Assembly (NCBI GenBank): GCA_050262775.1
Contig: JBLNEO010000241.1
Span: forward strand, 1-5,354
Source: DATHTC01 sp050262775
GTDB lineage: Bacteria; Actinomycetota; Thermoleophilia; Gaiellales; Gaiellaceae
DNA: 5,354 nt
Direction of reading: 5' to 3'
Shown here in pieces: positions 1 through 5,019 of the stretch. A program made the translations under genes and the position numbers. Under the pieces are notes generated by a model. The model searched no databases, was not told the origin of the DNA, and saw only the letters and a program-made list of their open reading frames with translations. Every line of letters begins with the position of its first letter. The first letter of the stretch is position 1.

Positions 1-626
1 CGGCTCGCCTCCGTGCGGTTCGCGACGTCGAGCTTCCGGTAGATGTTCGAGAGGTGGAACTTCACCGTCTGCTCGGTGACCCACAGCATCCGCCCGAGCT
101 GTGAGTTCGAGTAGCCCTCCGCCACGAGCTGGAGGATCTCGAGCTCGCGCTTCGTGAGCTCGTGCGCCGGCGTGGGCGCCGCCGCAACGGAGCCCACGAC
201 CGCCGTCGCGCCCACGGAGCCGCGCGACGTCGCGAGGTAGATCGAGTGTTCGAACGACTGCCGGATCGCAGCCGCGAAGTCCTCCGGGTCCGCCGCCTTG
301 CTGCAGAACGCCGACGCGCCGGAGGCGAACGCCGCGTCGATCGAGCGCTCGTCGGTGGCGTCCGCCACCGCGATCACCTTCACGTCGGGGTGTCCCTCGC
401 GAGCGCGCCGCAGGCACTGCCAGCCGTCGACGTCGCCGTCCGTCGCCTCGACCTCCACGATGAGCAGGTCGGGCGCGTCCTCGTCCACGAGCGCCAGCGC
501 CTCCGTCGGGCTCGTGGTGTGTCCGGTGACCGTGATCCCCACGCGGTCGAGGAGCTGTCCGAGCGCCTCCAACCAGAGAGGGTGGCGAGCCACCGTTACT
601 GCCGTACGACCGTTTGGTCCGTCCAT
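1..626 (-). CDS. LuxR/NarL-type response regulator with degenerate receiver (3' end cut by window edge)
   Basis: A DNA-binding regulator; 208 residues are visible and only the last few C-terminal residues are missing. Residues 8-123 fit the CheY-like receiver fold: a strand and helix around VARHPLW, a third strand at PDLLIVE, a conserved-type lysine at K110 (FCSKAADPEDFAAAIR), then a linker. Residues 155-208 are a typical LuxR/GerE helix-turn-helix: LTKRELEILQLVAEG, then the recognition helix region TEQTVKFHLSNIYRKL and NRTEA. The receiver is unusual: the acidic pair after strand 1 is A13-R14, the phospho-acceptor position is E58 instead of Asp, and the Thr/Ser switch position appears to be Ala. 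I infer phosphorylation-independent or altered control. The ATG at 626 is chosen because the receiver begins about seven residues later and an AAAGG Shine-Dalgarno-like stretch lies upstream. It is separated from the upstream gene by 178 bases, so it is probably its own transcription unit. Its target genes cannot be told from this window. Confidence 0.9.
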   Translation of the reverse strand, partial: MDGPNGRTAVTVARHPLWLEALGQLLDRVGITVTGHTTSPTEALALVDEDAPDLLIVEVEATDGDVDGWQCLRRAREGHPDVKVIAVADATDERSIDAAFASGASAFCSKAADPEDFAAAIRQSFEHSIYLATSRGSVGATAVVGSVAAAPTPAHELTKRELEILQLVAEGYSNSQLGRMLWVTEQTVKFHLSNIYRKLDVANRTEAS

Positions 627-645
627 CGAAAGGGCCGCCTTTCGA
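626..645 (-). promoter_or_regulatory. Hairpin enclosing the Shine-Dalgarno and start codon of the response regulator
   Basis: The bases form a perfect inverted repeat: an 8-bp stem (TCGAAAGG with CCTTTCGA) and a 4-base loop. On the transcript the 5' arm contains the AAAGG ribosome-binding stretch, and the last base of the 3' arm is the A of the ATG. Folding would therefore hide both the ribosome site and the start. Regulation of translation (by temperature, a protein or an RNA) is inference. The same symmetry could also be a DNA operator. Confidence 0.5.
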
Positions 646-804
646 ATATGCCGCTTATGGGTGAAAGGAACTTGTACAACGACGGGGGAGCCTGTGTAAA
701 TAGTCGGGGGTAGAACCTGAACTTTCGTCAAGAACCTCAGCGAAACATTCCAAATCTCGACGCGGAATCTCCCGCACCTCCCGGTGAGGGGTGGACACGC
801 CTCG
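627..804. other. Intergenic spacer between the acetyltransferase end and the response regulator start
   Basis: This 178-base stretch is the longest part of the window with no gene or gene-like sequence. It holds the weak promoter candidate and the start-site hairpin listed separately. Near 775-795 there is a short imperfect stem (CCTC/GAGG) just after the acetyltransferase stop, without a following T-run, so I do not call a terminator. I see no small gene in it on either strand: the plus-strand open frame crossing it is arginine-rich and reads antisense through the regulator gene. Confidence 0.6.
671..700 (-). promoter_or_regulatory. Possible promoter for the response regulator gene
   Basis: On the minus strand a TTTACA (-35-like, 700-695) is followed after 18 bases by TACAAG (-10-like, 676-671). 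This would start transcription about 35-40 bases before the ATG, leaving a leader that contains the start-site hairpin. The stretch is less GC-rich than the flanking genes. Both boxes are imperfect. A TTGACG (731-726) and a TATTTA (702-697) also occur, but they are 23 bases apart, too far for a standard pair. The palindrome TTGTACAA at 672-679 overlaps the -10 candidate. Confidence 0.25.
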
Positions 805-1422
805 TCAGGGCCGCTGCGGGACCGGCGGAGGCAGGAACGCCTCCCTCACGACGCGCAGCACGCGCGCCCGCTTCCCTTCGGCAACGGGGACGAGGCCGCC
901 GAGCTCGAGCCGGCAGAGCTCGACGCGGCCGGCGGCGCGAACGGTCAGGAACCCGAAGTCGGACAGGAAGTCGCGCGGGAACACCGTGCGGTGCACGAGG
1001 AAGCGCTCGTACGACGACTCGCCCTCGGCGTAGCGGTACCCGAACGCCTCGAGCGCCTTCGCTCCCAGGTCGCGCGCCTCGCCGATCGCGGCGAGGAAGA
1101 GCGACTGCATCACCCAGGGCGTCGACGGGTCGACGACGTACGCGCACGTGACGAGGACGGCGTCGTCGGACGGCGGGCCCGCGGGCAGCTCCGCCGCGCG
1201 CGGGAAGAGCTCGGAGGGGCCGTACTGCATCGAGCCGAGGACGCGTCCGGTGTCGTCGTGGTAGACGGTCCCCCAGGCTCCCCACTCCTCCTCGGCCTTC
1301 TCGATCCACCGCGACTTGTCGACGCGACGCGTGCCGCGCGACTGCCACCAGACGCAGCCGTGGCACACCGTCGGCGCGGTCTCGAGCGTCGCCCCCGTGA
1401 GCCCCGCGATGCGCGTCGGCAC
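805..1422 (-). CDS. GNAT-like acetyltransferase family protein
   Basis: A 205-residue protein resembling GNAT-family proteins common in actinobacteria, which carry an N-terminal CxxC near a WW/FW pair, a WG..V...G.VLG strand pair and a C-terminal FPRDFL..FGF element. Visible here: CHGCVWW (20-26), EEEWGAWGTVYHDDTGRVLG (44-63), MQYGPSELFPRA (65-76), a strand DAVLVTCAYVVDP (87-99), helix 3 (about 103-119), KALEAFGYRY (122-131) and the FGF element (156-158). The usual glycine-rich acetyl-CoA loop after strand 4 (Q/RxxGxG/A) is replaced by PSTPWVMQSL, so acetyl-CoA binding may be altered or lost. The substrate is unknown. The GTG start at 1422 shares its first base with the TAG stop of the upstream Asp23-family gene (TAGTG), and no Shine-Dalgarno is obvious, which suggests translational coupling. 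Upstream in-frame sequence is arginine-rich shadow of the neighbour, so a longer start is unlikely. Family membership is fairly sure, activity is not. Confidence 0.75.
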   Translation of the reverse strand: MPTRIAGLTGATLETAPTVCHGCVWWQSRGTRRVDKSRWIEKAEEEWGAWGTVYHDDTGRVLGSMQYGPSELFPRAAELPAGPPSDDAVLVTCAYVVDPSTPWVMQSLFLAAIGEARDLGAKALEAFGYRYAEGESSYERFLVHRTVFPRDFLSDFGFLTVRAAGRVELCRLELGGLVPVAEGKRARVLRVVREAFLPPPVPQRP

Positions 1423-1712
1423 TAGGGGGCGGTGCCGATCTCGTCGACCACGACGTTCACCACGGGCGGTTCGACATCGGCCATGCGAACGAGGTAGTCG
1501 CGGACGCGCCGCTGGACGAGCCGGCCGACGTCGGGAACGGAGGCGCCCCAGTCGACGGCGAGGTGGAGCTCGACGACGAGGGGACCGTCGTCGGCGACGA
1601 CGCGGACGCCGCGCCGGCCGTCGCCGACCGCGCCGACGCCCGGCACCTCCCGTGCCGCGTCGGCCGCGTACCGCGCGAGGATGTCCGTCGAGATCGAGGC
1701 GTGTCCCTCCAC
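1422..1712 (-). CDS. Asp23/Gls24-family envelope stress protein
   Basis: A 96-residue protein of the Asp23/Gls24 (DUF322) type. The family pattern is visible: an N-terminal strand GHASISTDIL, the helix ARYAADAAREVPGV (the family's I/A-A..A..VpGV signature, about residues 13-27), the strands VRVVADDGPLVVELHLAVDWGASVPDV (about 37-63), a long helix QRRVRDYLVRM, and the final strand PPVVNVVVDEI. Members are small, soluble, often envelope-associated, and linked to alkaline or cell-wall stress in Firmicutes and to envelope functions in actinobacteria. The role here is not known. The GTG at 1712 is chosen because the domain begins within a few residues and the preceding frame overlaps the membrane protein gene. 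No clear Shine-Dalgarno precedes it. The 17-base gap after the upstream stop and the shared base with the next start place it in a coupled operon. The neighbouring three-helix membrane protein could be its membrane partner, which is inference. Confidence 0.8.
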   Translation of the reverse strand: MEGHASISTDILARYAADAAREVPGVGAVGDGRRGVRVVADDGPLVVELHLAVDWGASVPDVGRLVQRRVRDYLVRMADVEPPVVNVVVDEIGTAP

Positions 1713-1729
1713 CTGGGTGAGTGTAGGCG

Positions 1730-2008
1730 CTAGCCGAACGCGAGCCAGAGCAGGAACACGACGCCGCCCCACGCCCAGACCGCGGCCGTGACGCCCAGCA
1801 CGCGGAGCCGGAACCGGGAACGTCCAAGTGCGCGCAGCGCCGCCGCGACGGCGACGGGTACGCCGAGCGGGAACGCGATCACTGCCCACCCCTCGTCCCA
1901 TCCTGGCCAGTCGCCGCCGACCGCCGCGTCCCCGACCATCAGCGCGAACGCGAGGGAGAGGAGGAGCGCGAGCATGGCGGCGACGACGACCCCGTGCCGC
2001 AGCGTCAT
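1730..2008 (-). CDS. Small three-helix membrane protein, function unknown
   Basis: I do not recognise a family. The 92-residue product is strongly hydrophobic, with three likely membrane segments: residues 6-26 (GVVVAAMLALLL...), 41-61 (WAVIAFPLGVPVAVAA...) and 70-91 (VLGVTAAVWAWGGVVFLLW...). The first loop is acidic and tryptophan-rich (GDWPGWDEG). The second loop is basic (RSRFRLR), so by the positive-inside rule the N-terminus is cytoplasmic and the C-terminus outside. The ATG at 2008 is preferred over a TTG at 2044, because the latter would overlap the phosphoesterase gene and only adds an arginine-rich stretch. The ATG follows the phosphoesterase stop by 10 bases, with a weak AGGCG ribosome-site candidate. 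The position just before an Asp23-family gene is suggestive, because some Asp23-type proteins are held at the membrane by small partner proteins. That link is inference only. Confidence 0.7.
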   Translation of the reverse strand: MTLRHGVVVAAMLALLLSLAFALMVGDAAVGGDWPGWDEGWAVIAFPLGVPVAVAAALRALGRSRFRLRVLGVTAAVWAWGGVVFLLWLAFG

Positions 2009-2018
2009 GCGCCTGACG

Positions 2019-2759
2019 CTATCGCGGCGCCCGTTCCGCCACAAGCACGAGCTCCGTGGCCTCGGGCCGCGCGAAGAAGCGGAACGGGACGAACGTCGTC
2101 CCGAGCCCCGGCGAGACGTGCATCACGCCGGCCGGGCGCCGGTAGACGCCGTCGGTGTAGCGCGCGTGCGGGTGCGCGAGCCGTAGCCTCCCGGTGCCGT
2201 AGGGGACGACGATCTGGCCCGCGTGCATGTGCCCGGCGAGAACGAGGTGCCAGTCCCCCGGGCGGAGGCGGTCGACGCTCGTCGGGAAGTGCGTCAGGAG
2301 GACGCGCAGCGCCGCCTCCGGATCCGGGGGCGGCACAGGATGCGCACGACGCGCCGTCCGGGCGTCGAGGCCGGCGATCTGGACTCGCCGTCCCCGGAGC
2401 TCGAGCGTCCGGGCCTCGTTCTCCAGGATCGTCGCGCCCGGGAGGTCGGTGATCGGCGTCGCGAGCGCGAACGGGTCCTTCGCGTTGCCGAAGTCGTGGT
2501 TGCCGAGCACGACGAAGCAGTGGGGCAGGCGCGCCACGAGCTCCTGCAGCAGCCGTTCACCGGCGGGCCGGGTCAGCAGGTCTCCGGTGATGCACGTGAG
2601 CTCGGGCTGCCGCTCCTCCACCCATGCCACCGCGCGGCGGACGGCATGCGAGCCGCGCGAGGGGACGCCGAGGTGGAAGTCCGAGAGGTGCGCGATCCGC
2701 AGTCCCTCGAGCTCCGGCGGCAGCCCCGGCAGCGCGAGCCGCCGTACGCGCAGGCGCAC
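2019..2759 (-). CDS. YkuE-like calcineurin-type metallophosphoesterase (true start may lie upstream)
   Basis: A binuclear-metal phosphoesterase of the YkuE-like branch, probably acting on a phosphoester at the membrane or cell surface; the substrate is unknown. With the GTG at 2759 the product has 246 residues and all metal-site motifs: LSDFHLG (D27, H29), TGDLL (D60), VLGNHDFG (N87, H88), THFP (H157) and GHMHAGQ (H177, H179). The branch-specific ending is present: a GQIVVPYGTG stretch, then SPGLGTTFVPFRF and ARPEATELVL. The segment just upstream in frame (about 2820-2760) encodes a hydrophobic stretch, TYLGAIAAGGLAWGWFEGG, and then the usual lead-in to the domain. Relatives typically have an N-terminal membrane or signal segment, so the real protein may start earlier. 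No ATG, GTG or TTG occurs in frame between the upstream gene's stop and 2759; a CTG at 2876 would give 285 residues. The GTG start is therefore a conservative choice. The gene follows the SdhE-like gene on the same strand. Confidence 0.85.
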   Translation of the reverse strand: MRLRVRRLALPGLPPELEGLRIAHLSDFHLGVPSRGSHAVRRAVAWVEERQPELTCITGDLLTRPAGERLLQELVARLPHCFVVLGNHDFGNAKDPFALATPITDLPGATILENEARTLELRGRRVQIAGLDARTARRAHPVPPPDPEAALRVLLTHFPTSVDRLRPGDWHLVLAGHMHAGQIVVPYGTGRLRLAHPHARYTDGVYRRPAGVMHVSPGLGTTFVPFRFFARPEATELVLVAERAPR

Positions 2760-2908
2760 CCAGCCACCCTCGAACCAGCCCCACGCGAGGCCTCCCGCGG
2801 CGATCGCGCCGAGATACGTTCCGGCGCGGCGACCCGTTGAGCCTCCGCGCCGGAAACCGCCCCTCCGCCTACTCAGATGCCGGATCGCTCGGAACCTTGC
2901 GCGGCGCG
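2760..2908 (-). other. Junction between the SdhE-like gene and the phosphoesterase gene
   Basis: This 149-base interval has an open reading frame continuous with the phosphoesterase and encodes an arginine-rich stretch (RRRGGFRRGG) followed by a probable membrane segment. It also contains a strong hairpin. A good Shine-Dalgarno-like GGAGGGG occurs near 2864-2858 but has no usual start codon at the right distance. The interval could be an N-terminal membrane-anchor coding region with an unusual start, or a leader. Confidence 0.5.
2819..2855 (-). repeat. Strong inverted repeat (11-bp stem, 15-base loop) after the SdhE-like gene
   Basis: The arms TTCCGGCGCGG (2819-2829) and CCGCGCCGGAA (2845-2855) are perfect complements around a 15-base loop. 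The repeat starts 54 bases after the SdhE-like stop. No T-run follows it on the minus strand, so it is not a standard intrinsic terminator. It could be a transcript-stabilising or attenuating hairpin separating the respiratory genes from the downstream genes. It also lies in the open frame upstream of the phosphoesterase, encoding RRGGSTGRRAG, and may partly reflect GC-rich codons. Confidence 0.55.
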
Positions 2909-3817
2909 CTACTGGGCGAGCTTCTCGAGCACCGGCTTGACCGGGACGACGTGCCGGCGGAACTTCAGCTCCGACTCCTCGAGGCCCGCGGCGACGCCGA
3001 TCAGCTGCGAGAGGTGGATGATCGGCATCCCGAACGTCCGCCCCGTCGCCTTCTCGAGCTTCTGCTGCCACGCGTCGAGCGAGAGGTGGCAGAGGGGGCA
3101 CGGCGTCACCATCGCGTCGGCCCCCGCCTCCATCGCCTGCTCGATCGGCTGGATCAGCTCGCCGAGCGCCGTCTCCTCGCGCGCCTGGATGATCGGAAAG
3201 CCGCAGCACTTGATCTTCGCGGGGTAGTCGACGGGCTCGCCGCCGCACGCCGTGATGATCCGCTCGAGCGACCACGGGCGGTCGGGGTCCTCGAAGCCCA
3301 TGAGCTTCGACGGGCGCAGGATCTGGCACCCGTAGAACGGCGCCACCTTCAGCCCCTTGAGGCCCTTGTGCGCGACCTGCTGCAGCTTCTCGAACCCCTC
3401 CCCCTCCGCGACCAGCCAGAGGAAGTGCTTGACGTCGACGCCGCCGTCGTAGGGCGGGACGCCGACCGACTCGAGGTTGGCGTTCACGCGGGCGCGCAGC
3501 CCCTCGTCGAGCCGGAGCTGGTGGTTCGCCTGCCGGAGGTTGAGCGTGCAGACGTTGCAGATCGTCATCAGCGTGTCGGCGCCCGTCGCCCGCGCGTACG
3601 CGAGGATCCGCGCGTTCAGGTGGAGGTAGTAGTCCGGCTCCGCCTCGTGGATGTCCCCGGCGCCGCAGCACGTGACCGACTCGAGCTCGAGCAGCTCGAG
3701 GTCGACCATCGGCGCGAGCGCCTGCGTGGCCGAGTCGAGCTCCTTCGCCGAGAGCGAGGCCAGGCACCCCTTGTAGTAGGCGACCTTCGTCCGCTGCGGG
3801 GCCTCGGTCGTGCTCAT
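2909..3817 (-). CDS. sdhE: SdhE/HdrB-like CCG-domain subunit of succinate dehydrogenase/fumarate reductase
   Basis: A 302-residue cysteine-rich electron-transfer subunit of the heterodisulfide reductase B / SdhE / MfrE family. It has two complete CCG repeats. The first is C18, C50-C51, and C87-N-V-C90; the second is C164, C204-C205, and C240-P-L-C243. Spacings (31 and 35, then 39 and 34 residues between them) fit the family pattern CX31-39CCX35-36CXXC. In HdrB such repeats bind non-cubane [4Fe-4S] clusters; in SdhE-type complexes the subunit is thought to pass electrons to or from quinone in place of the classical haem anchor. No membrane helix is seen, so association should be peripheral. 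The ATG at 3817 overlaps the sdhB stop (ATGA) and has a strong AAGGAGG three bases upstream of the start. Direct linkage to A and B subunit genes argues against a methanogen-type HdrB role. TfrB of methanogens is a fusion equivalent to this protein plus its upstream neighbour. Electron partner (menaquinone or thiol) is uncertain. Confidence 0.9.
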   Translation of the reverse strand: MSTTEAPQRTKVAYYKGCLASLSAKELDSATQALAPMVDLELLELESVTCCGAGDIHEAEPDYYLHLNARILAYARATGADTLMTICNVCTLNLRQANHQLRLDEGLRARVNANLESVGVPPYDGGVDVKHFLWLVAEGEGFEKLQQVAHKGLKGLKVAPFYGCQILRPSKLMGFEDPDRPWSLERIITACGGEPVDYPAKIKCCGFPIIQAREETALGELIQPIEQAMEAGADAMVTPCPLCHLSLDAWQQKLEKATGRTFGMPIIHLSQLIGVAAGLEESELKFRRHVVPVKPVLEKLAQ

Positions 3818-5019
3818 GCGCCTCCTTCGGGCTTGCGGGTGGGCTCGGCGCCCGGGGTCGCGTCGGCCTGGCGACGGCTGCCCATCCCGGCGTCGCCGCC
3901 CGCGGGCGCGGGCGCCTTGGGCGTCGCCTCGCCCGTCAGCACCGGCCCCTCGTCGGGCAGGAACGGCCGCGGGAAGGCATCGTCGCGGGCGTAGGGATCG
4001 CGGTCCGGCTCGAAGCCGTGGCCGAGCGCCGCGAGCGCGTGCTCGCCCTGGACGATGCCGGCGGCACCGTCGCGCCCCTGCTCGTCGACGAGGCGGCGCA
4101 GCTTCCGGGCCTCGTCGACGTCGGCGGCGACGTGCGGCGGGATCGGCAGCGGCACCTTCCCCTTCCTGGCGAGGCTCATCGCGAACTTCATCTGCGTCAG
4201 CGACGACACGATCCCCTGGGTCTTCGGGACGAGCTCCGTCTCGCGGAGCCACCCCGTCGTCTCCGCGGAGCGCACGAACCAGAGCGCGTGCTTGGCGCCC
4301 ATGTCGCGCGTGATCCCGTGCTTCACGGACTCGGCGCCGAGCTTCGCGATCGAGTCGCGCGGGTCGACGCCCTTCGGGCAGCGCTCGTTGCAGAAGTAGC
4401 ACCGCGTGCACTCCCAGATCCCGTGCTCGGAGTTGTAGTCCTCGAGCCGCTCGACCACGCGTCCCTCGCGCGGGTCGCCGACGAAACGGAAGCCCTTCGC
4501 GAGCGCCTGCGGGCCGAGGAACTCGGGGTCGGACTCCATCGCGTTGCACTCGGACACGCAGCAGCCGCAGTTGATGCAGAGCGCCTCCTTGTGGATCACG
4601 TTCATCCGCTCCTGCGTGATCAGGTGCTCCTTGCCGTCCGGCGGTTCCTCGTAGTTCGGCTGGAGGTATGGCTTCATCGCCTTGAACTTGTCCCAGAAGG
4701 GCTGCATGTCGACGACGAGGTCCTTCACGATCGGGAGGTTCCCCATCGCCGAGATCACGGGCACGTGGCCCGCCTCCGCGAGGTCGTACATCCGCGTCTT
4801 GCACGCGAGCACCGCGGCGCCGTCCATCCGCATCCCGCAGGAGCCGCAGATCATCATCCGGCAGCTCTTGCGGTACGCGAGCGAGCCGTCGTGACGGTCC
4901 TTGACGATGTCGAGGCAGTCGAGGAGCGTCGCCTCGTCGGGCGCGTCGAACTCGTACTCCTTCAGCGCGCGGTCGCCCGTCTCGCTGTCGTACCGCCAGA
5001 TCTTCAGCGCGACCTGCAC
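3814..5019 (-). CDS. sdhB: Succinate dehydrogenase/fumarate reductase iron-sulfur subunit with C-terminal extension
   Basis: The iron-sulfur subunit that carries electrons between the FAD subunit and the CCG-domain subunit. Residues 1-105 form the [2Fe-2S] ferredoxin domain, with ligands C53, C58, C61 and C73 (CX4CX2CX11C). Residues 145-220 hold the two other clusters: C148-C151-C154-C158 and C204-C207-C210-C214-P. C207 is an extra cysteine at the position that is Val207 in E. coli FrdB and Ile in E. coli SdhB, so the usual [3Fe-4S] centre is likely a [4Fe-4S], as reported for archaeal SdhE-type enzymes. At 401 residues it is about 150 longer than the usual 240-250. Residues about 225-300 (AKLGAESVKHG..., LTQMKFAMSLARKGKVPLP) recall the end of HdrC-type proteins. 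From about 337 the tail is Pro/Ala/Asp-rich and probably disordered. The GTG start at 5019 directly follows the sdhA stop, with GGAGAGG nine bases upstream. Its stop overlaps the sdhE-like start. Confidence 0.93.
   Translation of the reverse strand: MQVALKIWRYDSETGDRALKEYEFDAPDEATLLDCLDIVKDRHDGSLAYRKSCRMMICGSCGMRMDGAAVLACKTRMYDLAEAGHVPVISAMGNLPIVKDLVVDMQPFWDKFKAMKPYLQPNYEEPPDGKEHLITQERMNVIHKEALCINCGCCVSECNAMESDPEFLGPQALAKGFRFVGDPREGRVVERLEDYNSEHGIWECTRCYFCNERCPKGVDPRDSIAKLGAESVKHGITRDMGAKHALWFVRSAETTGWLRETELVPKTQGIVSSLTQMKFAMSLARKGKVPLPIPPHVAADVDEARKLRRLVDEQGRDGAAGIVQGEHALAALGHGFEPDRDPYARDDAFPRPFLPDEGPVLTGEATPKAPAPAGGDAGMGSRRQADATPGAEPTRKPEGGA
3821..3827 (-). promoter_or_regulatory. Strong Shine-Dalgarno of the sdhE-like gene
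   Basis: The minus strand reads AAGGAGG, a perfect match to the anti-Shine-Dalgarno core, three bases before the ATG at 3817. It sits inside the last codons of the upstream sdhB-like gene (Glu-Gly-Gly), so translation of the two is probably coupled. It decides the start of the SdhE-like protein. Confidence 0.75.

Noticed and set aside
162..713. Long open frame on the plus strand over the regulator gene and spacer
   Set aside because: The translation is arginine-rich low-complexity sequence and lies antisense to a clear LuxR-type gene; it is a GC-driven shadow.
770..800. Possible intrinsic terminator after the acetyltransferase gene
   Set aside because: Only a 4-bp imperfect stem can be formed and there is no T-run after it.
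3676..3704. CTCGAG/GAGCTC-rich repeat-like stretch
   Set aside because: It encodes the Leu/Glu-rich stretch LELLELES within the SdhE-like protein and is explained by codon use.
2760..3767. Upstream extension of the phosphoesterase frame to 3767, making a 582-residue protein
   Set aside because: Most of the added part is the wrong frame of the SdhE-like gene. Only the last 20-40 residues before 2759 look like real phosphoesterase sequence.
2909..3817. Methanogen-type heterodisulfide reductase subunit B
   Set aside because: The gene overlaps an SdhB-like gene and follows an SdhA-like gene, with no HdrA gene in view; an SdhE/MfrE-type role fits better.
2624..3994. A 456-residue plus-strand open frame
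   Set aside because: It runs antisense through the phosphoesterase and SdhE-like genes, both of which have complete family motifs. Its Arg/Leu/Glu-rich product shows no domain.
3820..4804. Upstream extension of the SdhE-like frame to a start near 4804
   Set aside because: The extra sequence is arginine-rich shadow of the iron-sulfur subunit gene. The ATG at 3817 has a strong Shine-Dalgarno and the protein begins properly there.
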